Assembly (NCBI GenBank): GCA_016223135.1
Contig: JACRPQ010000009.1
Coordinates: forward strand, 107,126 to 171,125
DNA length: 64,000 nt
From: Chloroflexota bacterium
GTDB taxonomy: Bacteria > Chloroflexota > Anaerolineae > Anaerolineales > Villigracilaceae
Reading direction: 5' to 3'
Shown: positions 17,183 through 25,467 of the stretch, one piece after another
Position numbering within the stretch: the stretch's first letter is position 1
Layout: each line of letters starts with the position of its first letter
The notes under the pieces: model-generated
What the model was told of the DNA's origin: nothing
Seen by the model: the letters and a program-made list of their open reading frames with translations, nothing else
The model's database searches: none
Program-made: the position numbers and the translations under genes

Positions 17183-18501
17183 CGCCGGGGCGCATCTTCG
17201 TTCTTCTGCTTCTTGCTGTTGGCGGCATCGGCACGTTGGTGAACGGCGCGATCTATTACGTGCGTCTGTTTTATCTGGGCGGCTTGCTGCTCATCGCCGC
17301 CTGGCTGGTGACGGTCACTTCTCTGCGCGGCGTGACGGTGGAGCGGCGCGCCCGCACCTCGCGTGCCGGCGTGGGCGACATCTTCGAGGAGCATTTCGAA
17401 ATCATCAACAACAGCCGCATCACCAAACTCTGGCTGGAAGTGGTGAACGAGACGAAAATGCCCAACGCGGGCGGCTCGCGCATCATCACCCTGCTGCGCG
17501 GACGGCAGCGGCGTTCCTACACCGCCCGCACCTGGCTCACCTCCCGCGGTGGATTCACGCTCGGTCCCACCACTCTCACTTCGGGCGACCCGTTCGGCAT
17601 CTTTCGCGTCTCGAAAAAAATTCCTCCCGCCGGGCGGCTGGTGGTCTTCCCCATGCTGTACCCGGTGCGTGAGTTTCTCTCGCCGCCCGGTTTACTGCCC
17701 GGCGGCAAAGCCATCCGCCGCAAATCCATAGACATCACCCCTCATGCCGCCGGCGTGCGCGAATACGTCCCCGGCGATCCGCTGAAGCGCATCCATTGGA
17801 CCTCCACTGCCCGCCGCGGGCGGCTCATGGTCAAGGAGTTCGAGCAGGACCCGCAGGCGGAGGTCTGGTTCTTCCTCGATACGCATAAAAGCGTGCATGT
17901 TGCCAAAGCGGTTGAAGGCGGCGAAGCGCCGGCAGTGGAGGACGTGTTCTTCATCCGCCGCCGCAAGGTGAAATTGCCGCCCTCCACACTGGAATATGCT
18001 GTCAGCATCACTGCTTCGCTGGCGCATTACTTCATTGAACAGCGGCGGGCGGTGGGGCTGGTGACCGCCTCGGAACACGCCTTCGAGGTCATTCCCGCCG
18101 AGCGGAGCGAACGGCAGGAGGGTAAAATTCTCGAAGCGCTGGCGTTTTTGCAGGGCGAAAGCGCGCTCACGCTCCACAGCCTGGTCTCGGCGCAAATCGG
18201 GCAGATGCCGCAAGGGAGCAGCGCCATCCTCGTCACGCCGATGGCATGGGATGAATTGCTTCTGGCAGTGGATAGCCTTCAGCGCCGCAGTCTGCGTCCG
18301 GTCGTTGTCCTGCTGATGGCGCAGTCGTTTGGGGGGCGGCAGAGCAACGAAGACCTTGCCCGCGCACTGATGGAGCGCAATGTGCCGGTTTGCCCGGTCT
18401 ATTGCGAAGCCGATCTTTCGGAAGCGCTCTCCAGCTTTACAGCCAACACTTTTTCACAGGAGGTCTCATGGCGTCAACCCGCATTGTCACACTTGACTTG
18501 A
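17179..18501 (+). CDS. DUF58 domain protein (MoxR partner)
   Basis: 440 residues, GTG start overlapping the MoxR stop by 4 bp. Two N-terminal membrane segments (residues about 4-50) are followed by a beta-rich region and the DUF58 core with [21 protein letters not shown] (near 193-213) and [18 protein letters not shown]. After this comes a VWA-like stretch. DUF58 proteins pair with MoxR in many bacteria; the role is not established here. The 3' end overlaps the next gene by 34 bp. The transglutaminase-like gene often found third in this cluster is absent. Confidence 0.93.
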   Translation: MTPGRIFVLLLLAVGGIGTLVNGAIYYVRLFYLGGLLLIAAWLVTVTSLRGVTVERRARTSRAGVGDIFEEHFEIINNSRITKLWLEVVNETKMPNAGGSRIITLLRGRQRRSYTARTWLTSRGGFTLGPTTLTSGDPFGIFRVSKKIPPAGRLVVFPMLYPVREFLSPPGLLPGGKAIRRKSIDITPHAAGVREYVPGDPLKRIHWTSTARRGRLMVKEFEQDPQAEVWFFLDTHKSVHVAKAVEGGEAPAVEDVFFIRRRKVKLPPSTLEYAVSITASLAHYFIEQRRAVGLVTASEHAFEVIPAERSERQEGKILEALAFLQGESALTLHSLVSAQIGQMPQGSSAILVTPMAWDELLLAVDSLQRRSLRPVVVLLMAQSFGGRQSNEDLARALMERNVPVCPVYCEADLSEALSSFTANTFSQEVSWRQPALSHLT

Positions 18502-19370
18502 ATTTTCAGGGACGTTCGCATGCGATTGCCGCTTATTTGATTCGCGCGGGGGATGCGGTGGTGCTCATCGAAAGCGGACCCGGCTCGACTCTTTCCGCGC
18601 TGGAGGCGGGTCTGGCAAAGGAAGGTTTATCTCCCCGCGACGTGACTCACGTCCTGCTGACGCACATTCATCTCGATCATGCCGGGGCGGCGGGCTGGCT
18701 GGCGCGGCAGGGCGCGCAGATTTTCGTGCATCCGGTCGGGGCGCCGCACATGCTCAACCCGGAACGTCTGCTGGCGAGCGCGGCGCGTATTTACGGGGAC
18801 AGGATGGAGTCGCTGTGGGGGGAGTTTCTGCCGGTGCCGGAGACTCAGCTCAAGGTCCCGAATGATGCGGAGGCGATTCGGATCGGGAACGCCGAATTCA
18901 TTCCGCTGAACACGCCCGGTCACGCCGAGCATCATTATTCCTATTTGTTCGAGGATGTTTGTTTCAGCGGCGATGTGGGCGGGGTGCGTATTGCGGGGTA
19001 TCCCTATTTGCGCGTCCCCATGCCGCCGCCGGAACTGCACCTCGAACGCTGGCACGAAAGCCTTGCCCGCCTGCGCCGCGAGAAGATTGCCCGCATCGCG
19101 CCGACTCACTTCGGCATGTTCGACGATCCTCAATGGCAGTTGGATGAAGTGGAGAAGGGTCTGACCGCCGCCTCGCGCTGGTTGGAAGAGACGATGCCCG
19201 CCAACCCGAGCATCGAGGAATTGCGCGAACGCTTCATCGCCTGGATGCGGACGGAGGAGGCGAAGATGGGCATGGACCCCCAAGTGGCGCAAGCCTACGA
19301 ACTGGCTAACCCGCCCGGCATGAGCGCCGACGGGTTGATGCGGTATTGGAAGAAGGTGAGGATGGGGTAG
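18468..19370 (+). CDS. metallo-beta-lactamase fold hydrolase
   Basis: 300 residues from the ATG at 18468, preceded by CAGGAGG. The zinc motif THIHLDHAG (HxHxDH, residues 61-69) and later ligands LNTPGHAEHHYSY and FSGDVGGVRI are all present, as is a final His in IAPTHFGMF. A helical C-terminal extension of about 70 residues is seen in glyoxalase II/flavoprotein-like MBL subgroups. The substrate is unknown. The 34-bp overlap with the DUF58 gene suggests coupling, though the functions may be unrelated. Upstream codons in the same frame lack a ribosome site. Confidence 0.9.
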   Translation: MASTRIVTLDLNFQGRSHAIAAYLIRAGDAVVLIESGPGSTLSALEAGLAKEGLSPRDVTHVLLTHIHLDHAGAAGWLARQGAQIFVHPVGAPHMLNPERLLASAARIYGDRMESLWGEFLPVPETQLKVPNDAEAIRIGNAEFIPLNTPGHAEHHYSYLFEDVCFSGDVGGVRIAGYPYLRVPMPPPELHLERWHESLARLRREKIARIAPTHFGMFDDPQWQLDEVEKGLTAASRWLEETMPANPSIEELRERFIAWMRTEEAKMGMDPQVAQAYELANPPGMSADGLMRYWKKVRMG

Positions 19371-19402
19371 AATGATTGGGAGATTGGAAAGTTGGGAGTG
19401 AG

Positions 19403-21067
19403 ATGATGTCTCCAAAAAGAGCGGCAAAGACGAAAGTAAAAAATGGAAACAACGGCGCATCCCTCGGCATCGAAGCCGAGTTATGGCAAGCCGCCGATAA
19501 ACTGCGCGGACATCTCGACGCCGCCGATTACAAGTCGGTGGTGTTGGGATTGATCTTCCTCAAGTATGTTTCCGACCTGTTCGAGCAGGTGCGGGCGCGG
19601 GTGGAGGCGGAGGGGCTGGACGACCCGGAGGACAGAGACGTCTATTTGGCGGAGCGCGCTTTTTGGGTCCCGAAAGAGGCGCGCTGGAGCGTCTTGCAGG
19701 AAAACGCGCGGCAGGAGAACATCGGCAGCCTGATTGACGCGGCGATGGAAGCCATCGAGCGCGATAACCCCAGCCTGCGCGGGATGCTGCCGGGCAATTA
19801 CGGACGCGCCGCGCTGGATAAGCGCCGCCTGGGCGAGTTGGTGGATTTGGTCAGCAATAAAATCAACTTTGCCGACGAGGAAAGCAGAAAACAGGATACG
19901 CTGGGGCGGGTGTACGAGTACTTCCTTTCGCAGTTTGCCAGCCAGGAGGGGCGCAAGGGCGGGGAGTTTTACACGCCGCGCTCGGTGGTGCGCCTGCTGG
20001 TGGAGATGCTCGCGCCGTACCGCGGGCGCGTCTTCGATCCGTGCTGCGGCTCCGGCGGGATGTTCGTGCAGAGCGAGAAGTTCGTGGAGGCGCACGGCGG
20101 CAAGATCGGCGATATTTCCATTTACGGGCAGGAATCGAACCCCAACACGTTCAAACTGGCGAAGATGAACCTTGCCATTCGCGGCATCGAAGCCGACCTG
20201 GGCAAGCAGCCCGCCGATTCCTTCCATAACGACCAACACCCCGACCTGAAAGCCGATTACATTCTCGCCAACCCGCCCTTCAACATGAGCGATTGGGGCG
20301 GCGAGAATCTGCGCGAAGATAAACGCTGGAAGTACGGCGTTCCGCCGGTTGGCAACGCCAATTTCGCGTGGATTCAGCATTTCATTTATCACCTCGCGCC
20401 GAATGGCACGGCGGGGTTCGTGATGGCAAACGGCAGTATGTCCAGCAACACTTCCGGCGAGGGCGAGATTCGCAAAGCCATCATCGAAGCCGACCTGGTG
20501 GATTGCATGGTGGCGCTGCCGGGACAGTTGTTTTACAGCACGCAGATTCCGGTGTGTTTGTGGTTTTTGACGAGGAATAAAGACCCTAAAGACCCTAAAG
20601 GTCTTGAGAGACCTTTAGGGTCTCGCATAGGGTCTCGCGTAGGGTCTCGCGCGGGAAAGACGCTGTTCATTGACGCGCGCAAACTCGGTTCTCTGGTTGA
20701 CCGCGTCCACCGCGACCTTTCGGACGAGGACATCGCCAAAATCGCCGGGACGTATCATGCCTGGAAATCCCAAATAGACCCTAAAGGTCTTGGGAGACCT
20801 TTAGGGTCTGAAGAATATAAGGACATCCCCGGCTTTTGCAAATCGGTCACCCTCGAGGAAATCCGCGCGCAGGGGTATGTGCTGACGCCGGGACGCTACG
20901 TGGGTGCGGCGGACGTGGAGGAGGACGATGAACCCTTTGAGGAGAAGGTGGCGCGCTTGACGAAGGAATTGGAAGCGCAGTTTGAAGAGAGCGCCAGGCT
21001 GGAAGAGCAAATACGAGAGAATTTGAAACGATTGGAGTTAGACCCTAAAGGTCTGTTAGACTTTTAG
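19403..21067 (+). CDS. hsdM: type I restriction-modification DNA methyltransferase subunit HsdM, C-terminus altered by repeats
   Basis: 554 residues from the ATG at 19403 (GGGAG upstream). It has the HsdM N-terminal helical domain ([20 protein letters not shown]), the AdoMet motif [11 protein letters not shown] (near 210) and the catalytic motif NPPF (near 289) of N6-adenine methylation. It works with HsdS for recognition and HsdR for cleavage. Three palindromes of family R1 are translated in frame: [14 protein letters not shown] and following at about 394-420, [11 protein letters not shown] at about 459-469, and the end DPKGLLDF. The normal C-terminal coiled coil ([19 protein letters not shown]) stops early in the third palindrome; the apparent ancestral tail lies at 21464-21537 in another frame. 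Confidence 0.93.
   Translation: MMSPKRAAKTKVKNGNNGASLGIEAELWQAADKLRGHLDAADYKSVVLGLIFLKYVSDLFEQVRARVEAEGLDDPEDRDVYLAERAFWVPKEARWSVLQENARQENIGSLIDAAMEAIERDNPSLRGMLPGNYGRAALDKRRLGELVDLVSNKINFADEESRKQDTLGRVYEYFLSQFASQEGRKGGEFYTPRSVVRLLVEMLAPYRGRVFDPCCGSGGMFVQSEKFVEAHGGKIGDISIYGQESNPNTFKLAKMNLAIRGIEADLGKQPADSFHNDQHPDLKADYILANPPFNMSDWGGENLREDKRWKYGVPPVGNANFAWIQHFIYHLAPNGTAGFVMANGSMSSNTSGEGEIRKAIIEADLVDCMVALPGQLFYSTQIPVCLWFLTRNKDPKDPKGLERPLGSRIGSRVGSRAGKTLFIDARKLGSLVDRVHRDLSDEDIAKIAGTYHAWKSQIDPKGLGRPLGSEEYKDIPGFCKSVTLEEIRAQGYVLTPGRYVGAADVEEDDEPFEEKVARLTKELEAQFEESARLEEQIRENLKRLELDPKGLLDF
20582..20660. repeat. R1 palindrome inside hsdM, site 1
   Basis: A perfect hairpin at 20591-20622 with arms GACCCTAAAGGTCT and AGACCTTTAGGGTC. 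It is preceded by an extra GACCCTAAA and followed by three degenerate TAGGGTCTCGCG units. It is translated in frame between LWFLTRNK and [12 protein letters not shown], a place where HsdM proteins usually have a short loop. Confidence 0.9.
20777..20808. repeat. R1 palindrome inside hsdM, site 2
   Basis: Arms GACCCTAAAGGTCT / AGACCTTTAGGGTC with a TGGG loop, translated as [11 protein letters not shown] between YHAWKSQI and EEYKDIPGF. Confidence 0.9.
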
Positions 21068-21462
21068 GGTGTGAGGAACCCGCGCCTGACGCAGGAATTG
21101 GAGGCGCAGTTTGAAGAGAGCGCGAGGCTGGAAGAGCGAATACGAGAGAATTTGAAACGGTTGGAGTTAGACCCAAAGGTCTGTTAGACCTTTAGGGTCT
21201 GAGGAACCCGCGCTTGACGAAGGAATTGGAGGCGCAGTTTGAGGAGTGCGCCAGGCTGGAAGAGCAAATACGAGAGATTTGAAACGATTGGAGTTAGACC
21301 CTAAAGGTCTGTTAGACTTTTAGGGTCTGAGGAACCCGCGCTTGACGAAGGAGTTGGAGGCGCAGTTTGAAGAGAGCGCCAGGCTGGAAGAGCGAATACG
21401 AGAGAATTTGAAACGGTTGGAGTTAGACCCTAAAGGTCTGCTAGATCTTTAGGGTCTGGATG
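20940..21462 (+). repeat. tandem amplification of the hsdM 3' end with R1 palindromes
   Basis: Four units of about 128-129 bp begin at equivalent positions 20969, 21098, 21226 and 21354. Each holds the coiled-coil coding segment (TTGGAGGCGCAGTTTGAAGA and following) and ends in one R1 palindrome (21041-21070, 21169-21199, 21297-21328, 21426-21457). Only the first unit is part of the intact hsdM frame; the others are non-coding or frame-shifted. Confidence 0.92.
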
Positions 21463-21463
21463 C

Positions 21464-21537
21464 TGGAAACACAGTTGGAAGAGCGTGAGAAACTTGAAAG
21501 TACTGTCAAGGAAAACTTGGAAAAACTAAATCCATGA
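21464..21537 (+). pseudogene. displaced ancestral C-terminus of HsdM
   Basis: The frame at 21464-21537 reads LETQLEEREKLESTVKENLE and then KLNP before a TGA. It is a coiled-coil tail of the kind expected at the HsdM C-terminus. Its TGA overlaps the hsdS ATG in the classic ATGA arrangement. It is in a different frame from the present hsdM, as expected after insertion of units not divisible by three. Confidence 0.65.
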
Positions 21538-22697
21538 CTGACGAAAAAGATTGGAAAGATTTGATCATAGCCGACTTGGGCAAAGTCGTTACTGGGAAGA
21601 CGCCATCAACGTCAAATCCAGAATATTTTGGTGGCGATATTCCTTTTGTGACGCCTACTGACATGGACGGTCGTCGAATTATTTCAACGACAGAACGTTA
21701 TCTTACAGAAATGGGAGCAAATGCAGTTAAAGGCTCCAAACTTCCTGAAAAGTCTGTCATTGTTTCTTGCATTGGTTCTCAGATGGGCAAAGTTGCCATT
21801 GTTGGGAAGCCATGTGTTACCAATCAACAAATCAACGCAATTGTCGTCTCGCCAGAATATTCTGAACTATTTGTTTATTACAGTCTATCTTTGCGTGGCG
21901 ATGAAATAAGGTATATTGGTTCAGGCTCAGCAGTTCCAATTTTGAATAAATCAGATTTTTCCAATTTGCCCATCGCCATCCCTCCCCTCCCCGAACAACG
22001 CGCCATTGCGGGGATACTCGGCGCGCTGGACGATAAAATCGAACTCAACCGCCGCATGAACCGCACGCTGGAGGCAATGGCGAGGGCAGTGTTTCGTCAC
22101 TGGTTTGTGGAGAATGAGGAGGTTGAAAGTTGGAAGGTTGGAAAGTTGGGGGATTTAGTAACTCTTATCAACGAAAGAGTTGATGCAACTCCCCAAAAAG
22201 ATAACGAGAAATATATTGCGCTTGACGATATGCCTTCAAAGTCTATTGATCTATCCCAGTACCGTCTTGGTTCAGAGGTAAATAGTAGCATTATAAGTTT
22301 CAAAAGAGGCGATATTTTATTTGGTTCAATGCGCCCTTATTTTCATAAGGTTGGAATAGCACCATTTGATGGTATAACAAGAACAACAACTTTTGTTTTA
22401 CGCCCGAAAAAAGATATATTTCGTGCATTTGCACTATATTGGTTCTTTAGCGATGAAGTAATCGAATTTAGCACCACGGCTTCGGTTGGAACAACCATCC
22501 CGTATGTTCGGTGGGAAACATTAGAGAATTACGAGATACCCATTCCATCACATAGCCTCATGGAAAAATTTACAAAATTCTTCCAGCCTTTATGGTTGAA
22601 GATTGTTTCTAATGGTAAACAATCCCGCACGCTGGCGGCGCTGCGCGACGCCCTGCTGCCGAAGTTGATGAGTGGGGAGGTGAGGGTGAGACCCTAA
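21534..22697 (+). CDS. hsdS: type I restriction-modification specificity subunit HsdS
   Basis: 387 residues with two target-recognition domains: TRD1 at about residues 5-150 (ending LPIAIPPLPEQRAIAGILG) and TRD2 at about 195-350 (ending NYEIPIPSHSLMEKFTKF). Each is followed by a conserved helical spacer (LDDKIELNRRMNRTLEAMAR and the C-terminal LAALRDALLPKLMSGEVRV). HsdS sets the bipartite DNA target for the HsdM and HsdR subunits. Base composition in the TRDs is more AT-rich than in neighbouring genes, as is common for exchanged TRDs. The last codons run into an R1 palindrome. Confidence 0.93.
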   Translation: MTDEKDWKDLIIADLGKVVTGKTPSTSNPEYFGGDIPFVTPTDMDGRRIISTTERYLTEMGANAVKGSKLPEKSVIVSCIGSQMGKVAIVGKPCVTNQQINAIVVSPEYSELFVYYSLSLRGDEIRYIGSGSAVPILNKSDFSNLPIAIPPLPEQRAIAGILGALDDKIELNRRMNRTLEAMARAVFRHWFVENEEVESWKVGKLGDLVTLINERVDATPQKDNEKYIALDDMPSKSIDLSQYRLGSEVNSSIISFKRGDILFGSMRPYFHKVGIAPFDGITRTTTFVLRPKKDIFRAFALYWFFSDEVIEFSTTASVGTTIPYVRWETLENYEIPIPSHSLMEKFTKFFQPLWLKIVSNGKQSRTLAALRDALLPKLMSGEVRVRP

Positions 22698-22747
22698 GAC
22701 CCTAAAGGTCTGCCAGACCTTTAGGGTCTTACCGACCTTTAGGGTCT
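22690..22747. repeat. R1 palindrome cluster upstream of the RAYT gene
   Basis: One complete palindrome (GACCCTAAAGGTCT, 2-nt loop, AGACCTTTAGGGTC) with an extra half-site on each side, between the hsdS end and the transposase promoter. Confidence 0.9.
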
Positions 22748-22749
22748 TG

Positions 22750-22755
22750 TATAAT
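22750..22755 (+). promoter_or_regulatory. -10 box of the RAYT gene
   Basis: TATAAT, 10 nt before the ATG at 22766, directly after an R1 half-site. The -35 region would lie inside the palindrome. Confidence 0.5.
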
Positions 22756-22765
22756 AAACAACAAG

Positions 22766-23392
22766 ATGACCAGCCCATCTCCCCTCCTCTACGACACCTA
22801 TTACCACATCTACAATCGCGGCAACAACCGCGAGAATATCTTCATCCAGGAACGCAATTACGAATATTTCCTGAACCTGTATTTCAAGTACATTGACCCC
22901 ATCGCCGAAACATATGCGTATTGCCTGCTGCGAAATCACTTTCACGTTTTGTTGAAGACCAGGGCGGAAGAGGAAATCACGGGGACCCTAAGGGTTGCTT
23001 CCGTAACAAGAAAACCTTTAGGGTCTGAACAATATCTCTCTCAACAGTTCTCCAATTTCTTCAACGCCTACGCCAAAGCCATCAATAAAGCGTATGATAG
23101 AACAGGAAGCCTATTCCAGCATCCCTTCGGGCGGGTGCCTATCACTACTGACCGTCAATTCTGGAATGTGATAGCCTACATCCACCAGAACCCCCAAAAG
23201 CACGGCTTCGTGAAAGACTTCCGCGAGTGGAAATGGTCATCGTATGGGATTATTCTTGCCGAGAAGCCGATGAAATTGAGGCGTGATGTCGTCCTTGATT
23301 GGTTTGGAGGAAAAGAAAGTTATTTGGAAATGCACCAACAATGGATTTCAGACGCAAACGCCAAGTGGTTTGCAGAGGATGATTACGATTAA
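22766..23392 (+). CDS. REP-associated tyrosine transposase (RAYT, Y1_Tnp family)
   Basis: 208 residues. Hallmarks: YYHIYNRGNNRENIF at the start, the HUH motif as HFH (His58, His60 in LLRNHFHVLLK), and the catalytic tyrosine in NVIAYIHQNPQKHG (Tyr138). These are single-domain HUH nucleases related to IS200/IS605 transposases that act on REP palindromes. R1 palindromes lie directly upstream (22690-22747) and downstream (23400-23495). A third one is translated inside the gene as TLRVASVTRKPLGS, about residues 73-87, between the HUH motif and the helix SQQFSNFFNAYAKAI. The gene separates hsdS from the distal part of the restriction locus. Confidence 0.93.
   Translation: MTSPSPLLYDTYYHIYNRGNNRENIFIQERNYEYFLNLYFKYIDPIAETYAYCLLRNHFHVLLKTRAEEEITGTLRVASVTRKPLGSEQYLSQQFSNFFNAYAKAINKAYDRTGSLFQHPFGRVPITTDRQFWNVIAYIHQNPQKHGFVKDFREWKWSSYGIILAEKPMKLRRDVVLDWFGGKESYLEMHQQWISDANAKWFAEDDYD
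22984..23026. repeat. R1 palindrome inside the RAYT gene
   Basis: Arms GACCCTAAGGGTT and AACCTTTAGGGTCT with a 16-nt loop, more diverged than other copies and in frame with the transposase. Confidence 0.75.
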
Positions 23393-23399
23393 TCAAGAA

Positions 23400-23495
23400 G
23401 ACCCTAAAGGTCTTAACCGCCCTCAAGGCTTACCAGCCAGGGAGTCCGGCAAGGGTTGTCACACCGCAAATTTTGCGATGAGACCTTTAGGGTCT
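23400..23495. repeat. R1 half-sites downstream of RAYT enclosing 70 bp
   Basis: GACCCTAAAGGTCT at 23400-23413 faces AGACCTTTAGGGTCT at 23481-23495. The spacer has its own small hairpins (GCAAATTTTGC). Confidence 0.8.
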
Positions 23496-23499
23496 ATGG

Positions 23500-23558
23500 C
23501 GCGAGGCGCTGCTGTCCAGGTTGATGAGGGGGAGGCGAGGGTGACCGTCCACGAATAG
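23500..23558 (+). pseudogene. degenerate copy of an hsdS 3' end
   Basis: CGCGAGGCGCTGCTG, GTTGATGAG and GAGGCGAGGGTGA match the last codons of hsdS at 22645-22690 at most positions, with one base missing. It then continues to VTVHE and a stop. The RAYT with its palindromes therefore lies between two related hsdS ends. Confidence 0.5.
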
Positions 23559-23700
23559 GGGTCCGCGAATGCGCGAAGGCGGGCGGGTTGGTACATTTGT
23601 GGATGGTTTGCTCCATCGAAAGCGGCAACTCTGGCGCAGAACGTCTCCCGGATAGGTAGTTACGGCTAATCGCAAACATGATGTCGAGGAGTTGACAATT
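23559..23700. other. short gap before the DUF262 gene
   Basis: No gene seen. GGTAGTTAC at 23655-23664 matches the end of the inverted element at 62351-62474. GAGGAG at 23685-23690 is the ribosome site for the next gene. Confidence 0.5.
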
Positions 23701-25464
23701 ATGAGCGTCACGTTATTCAAAGAAGTAAGTTACACACTATCCAAACTCTTGCACGACATAGAAATGGGCGAAATTGGCTTGCCTGATATTCAACGTCCAT
23801 TTGTGTGGCCCAACACCAAAGTTCGAGACTTATTTGATTCCATGTACAAGGGCTTCCCTGTTGGCTACCTGCTTTTCTGGGCAAACGGCGCGGGAGATGG
23901 TCATCGCCAAATTGGCAAGGACGAAAAGCAAAAGTCCGCCCGGCTGCTCATTGTTGACGGACAACAGCGCCTGACATCGCTGTATGCGGTTATCAAAGGC
24001 ATTCCAGTCGTACGGGAAAACTACGAGAAAGAAAGCATTCAGATTGCCTTCAATCCAATCAGCCAAAAATTTGAGGTCGCAGACGCCGCCATCAAGCGCG
24101 ACCCGGAGTACATCCCCGATATATCCGTGATTTGGTCTGATTCAACCGACATTTTTGAATTGGCAGACAATTACCTCGCCAAACTGCGGACGGCTCGCGA
24201 CGTCAACGCGGAGGAACAAAAACAGATTCGCAAGGCAATCAATAATCTGGATAACGTTCAAAACTATCCCTTCACGGCGCTGGAGGTTTCCGGTTCCGCG
24301 ACTGAGGAACAGGTTGCAGAAATATTTGTGCGCGTCAACAGCAAGGGTACGCCGCTCAACCAGGCAGACTTCATTTTGACGCTCATGTCCGTCTTTTGGG
24401 ATAAGGGACGGAGCGATTTGGAGCGCTTTTGCCGCGAGTCTCGACTGCCTGCAAAAACTGGCGCATCTCCATACAACCACTTCATCCAGCCTGACCCCGA
24501 CCAACTCTTGCGTGTGAGCGTGGGATTTGGCTTTCGTCGCGCCCGTCTGCAATATGTGTACAACATCCTGCGCGGCAAGGATTTGGAAACGGGCGAATTT
24601 TCGAACGAACGCCGCGAGAAGCAATTCAAGATTTTGCAACTTGCCCAAAGCCGTGTGCTTGACCTGCAAAACTGGCACGAATTTCTGAAGTGCATTCGCC
24701 GCGCTGGTTATACAAGTCAGTCCATGATTGTCTCCGTCAACAATTTACTGTACTCTTATGTGTTCTACCTGATTGGCAAATATGATTTCCGCGTCGAGCC
24801 TTTCGTCTTGCGGGATACGATTGCCCGCTGGTTCTTTATGAGCGCATTGACCAGCCGCTACTCGGGCAGTTTCGAGTCCACGATGGAACAAGACTTAAGC
24901 CGCCTGCGAGATATAAAAACTGGCGAAGAATTTGTGCGTTTGCTTAATCGTATCGTCGCCGATTCGCTGACCGATGATTTTTGGAACATCACGCTTCCAA
25001 ATGAACTTGCCACCTCCTCCCCGCGCAGCCCGTCATTGTTCGCTTATTATGCGGCTCTCAACCTGCTCAAAGCGAAAGTGTTGTTCTCCAAAATGCTTGT
25101 GTCCGATTTGCTTGACCCAACCACAAAAGCGAAAAAATCGGCAGTCGAAAGACATCATCTCTTCCCAAAGGAGTATCTGAGAACGCTTGGCATTGACGAA
25201 AATCGTGACATGAACCAAATTGCAAATTTTGCGCTGGTAGAATGGAACGACAATATTTCGATTAGCGATACCCCGCCTTTTGAATATTTTCCCCAATATG
25301 CAGAGCGCTTCAAAGCCAGCGAACTTCGCGAAATGCTCCATTGGCACGCCCTGCCTGACGGCTGGGAGAACATGAAGTATCAGGAATTTCTCGAACAACG
25401 GCGCAAACTGATTGCCAAAGTAACCAAAGAAGGATTCAACGAACTGGTTGCAACAAAAGAGTAA
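23701..25464 (+). CDS. DUF262/DUF1524 protein (GmrSD-like restriction or defence protein)
   Basis: 587 residues from the ATG at 23701. The N-terminal DUF262 has LPDIQRPFVWPNTKVRDLFDS (residues about 23-43) and LIVDGQQRLTSLYAVI (near 84-99), the ParB-like nucleotide-binding motif. The C-terminal DUF1524 has the His-Me finger nuclease motif VERHHLFPKEYL (near 482). This layout is shared with GmrSD type IV enzymes and with accessory proteins of type I systems. Its place between hsdS and hsdR, with only a 3-bp gap to hsdR, argues for a role in the same system. No R1 palindrome interrupts it. Confidence 0.88.
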   Translation: MSVTLFKEVSYTLSKLLHDIEMGEIGLPDIQRPFVWPNTKVRDLFDSMYKGFPVGYLLFWANGAGDGHRQIGKDEKQKSARLLIVDGQQRLTSLYAVIKGIPVVRENYEKESIQIAFNPISQKFEVADAAIKRDPEYIPDISVIWSDSTDIFELADNYLAKLRTARDVNAEEQKQIRKAINNLDNVQNYPFTALEVSGSATEEQVAEIFVRVNSKGTPLNQADFILTLMSVFWDKGRSDLERFCRESRLPAKTGASPYNHFIQPDPDQLLRVSVGFGFRRARLQYVYNILRGKDLETGEFSNERREKQFKILQLAQSRVLDLQNWHEFLKCIRRAGYTSQSMIVSVNNLLYSYVFYLIGKYDFRVEPFVLRDTIARWFFMSALTSRYSGSFESTMEQDLSRLRDIKTGEEFVRLLNRIVADSLTDDFWNITLPNELATSSPRSPSLFAYYAALNLLKAKVLFSKMLVSDLLDPTTKAKKSAVERHHLFPKEYLRTLGIDENRDMNQIANFALVEWNDNISISDTPPFEYFPQYAERFKASELREMLHWHALPDGWENMKYQEFLEQRRKLIAKVTKEGFNELVATKE

Positions 25465-25467
25465 CCG

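Noticed and set aside
20940..21462. Possible CRISPR or leucine-rich repeat gene
   Set aside because: The units are copies of the hsdM 3' coding end; there are no unique spacers and the frames of copies 2-4 are broken.
22690..23495. Treating the RAYT with flanking palindromes as an intact IS200/IS605 element
   Set aside because: RAYT proteins are single-copy domesticated relatives, there is no TnpB, and the flanks are REP-like palindromes rather than IS ends; mobility of the whole unit cannot be shown from one copy.
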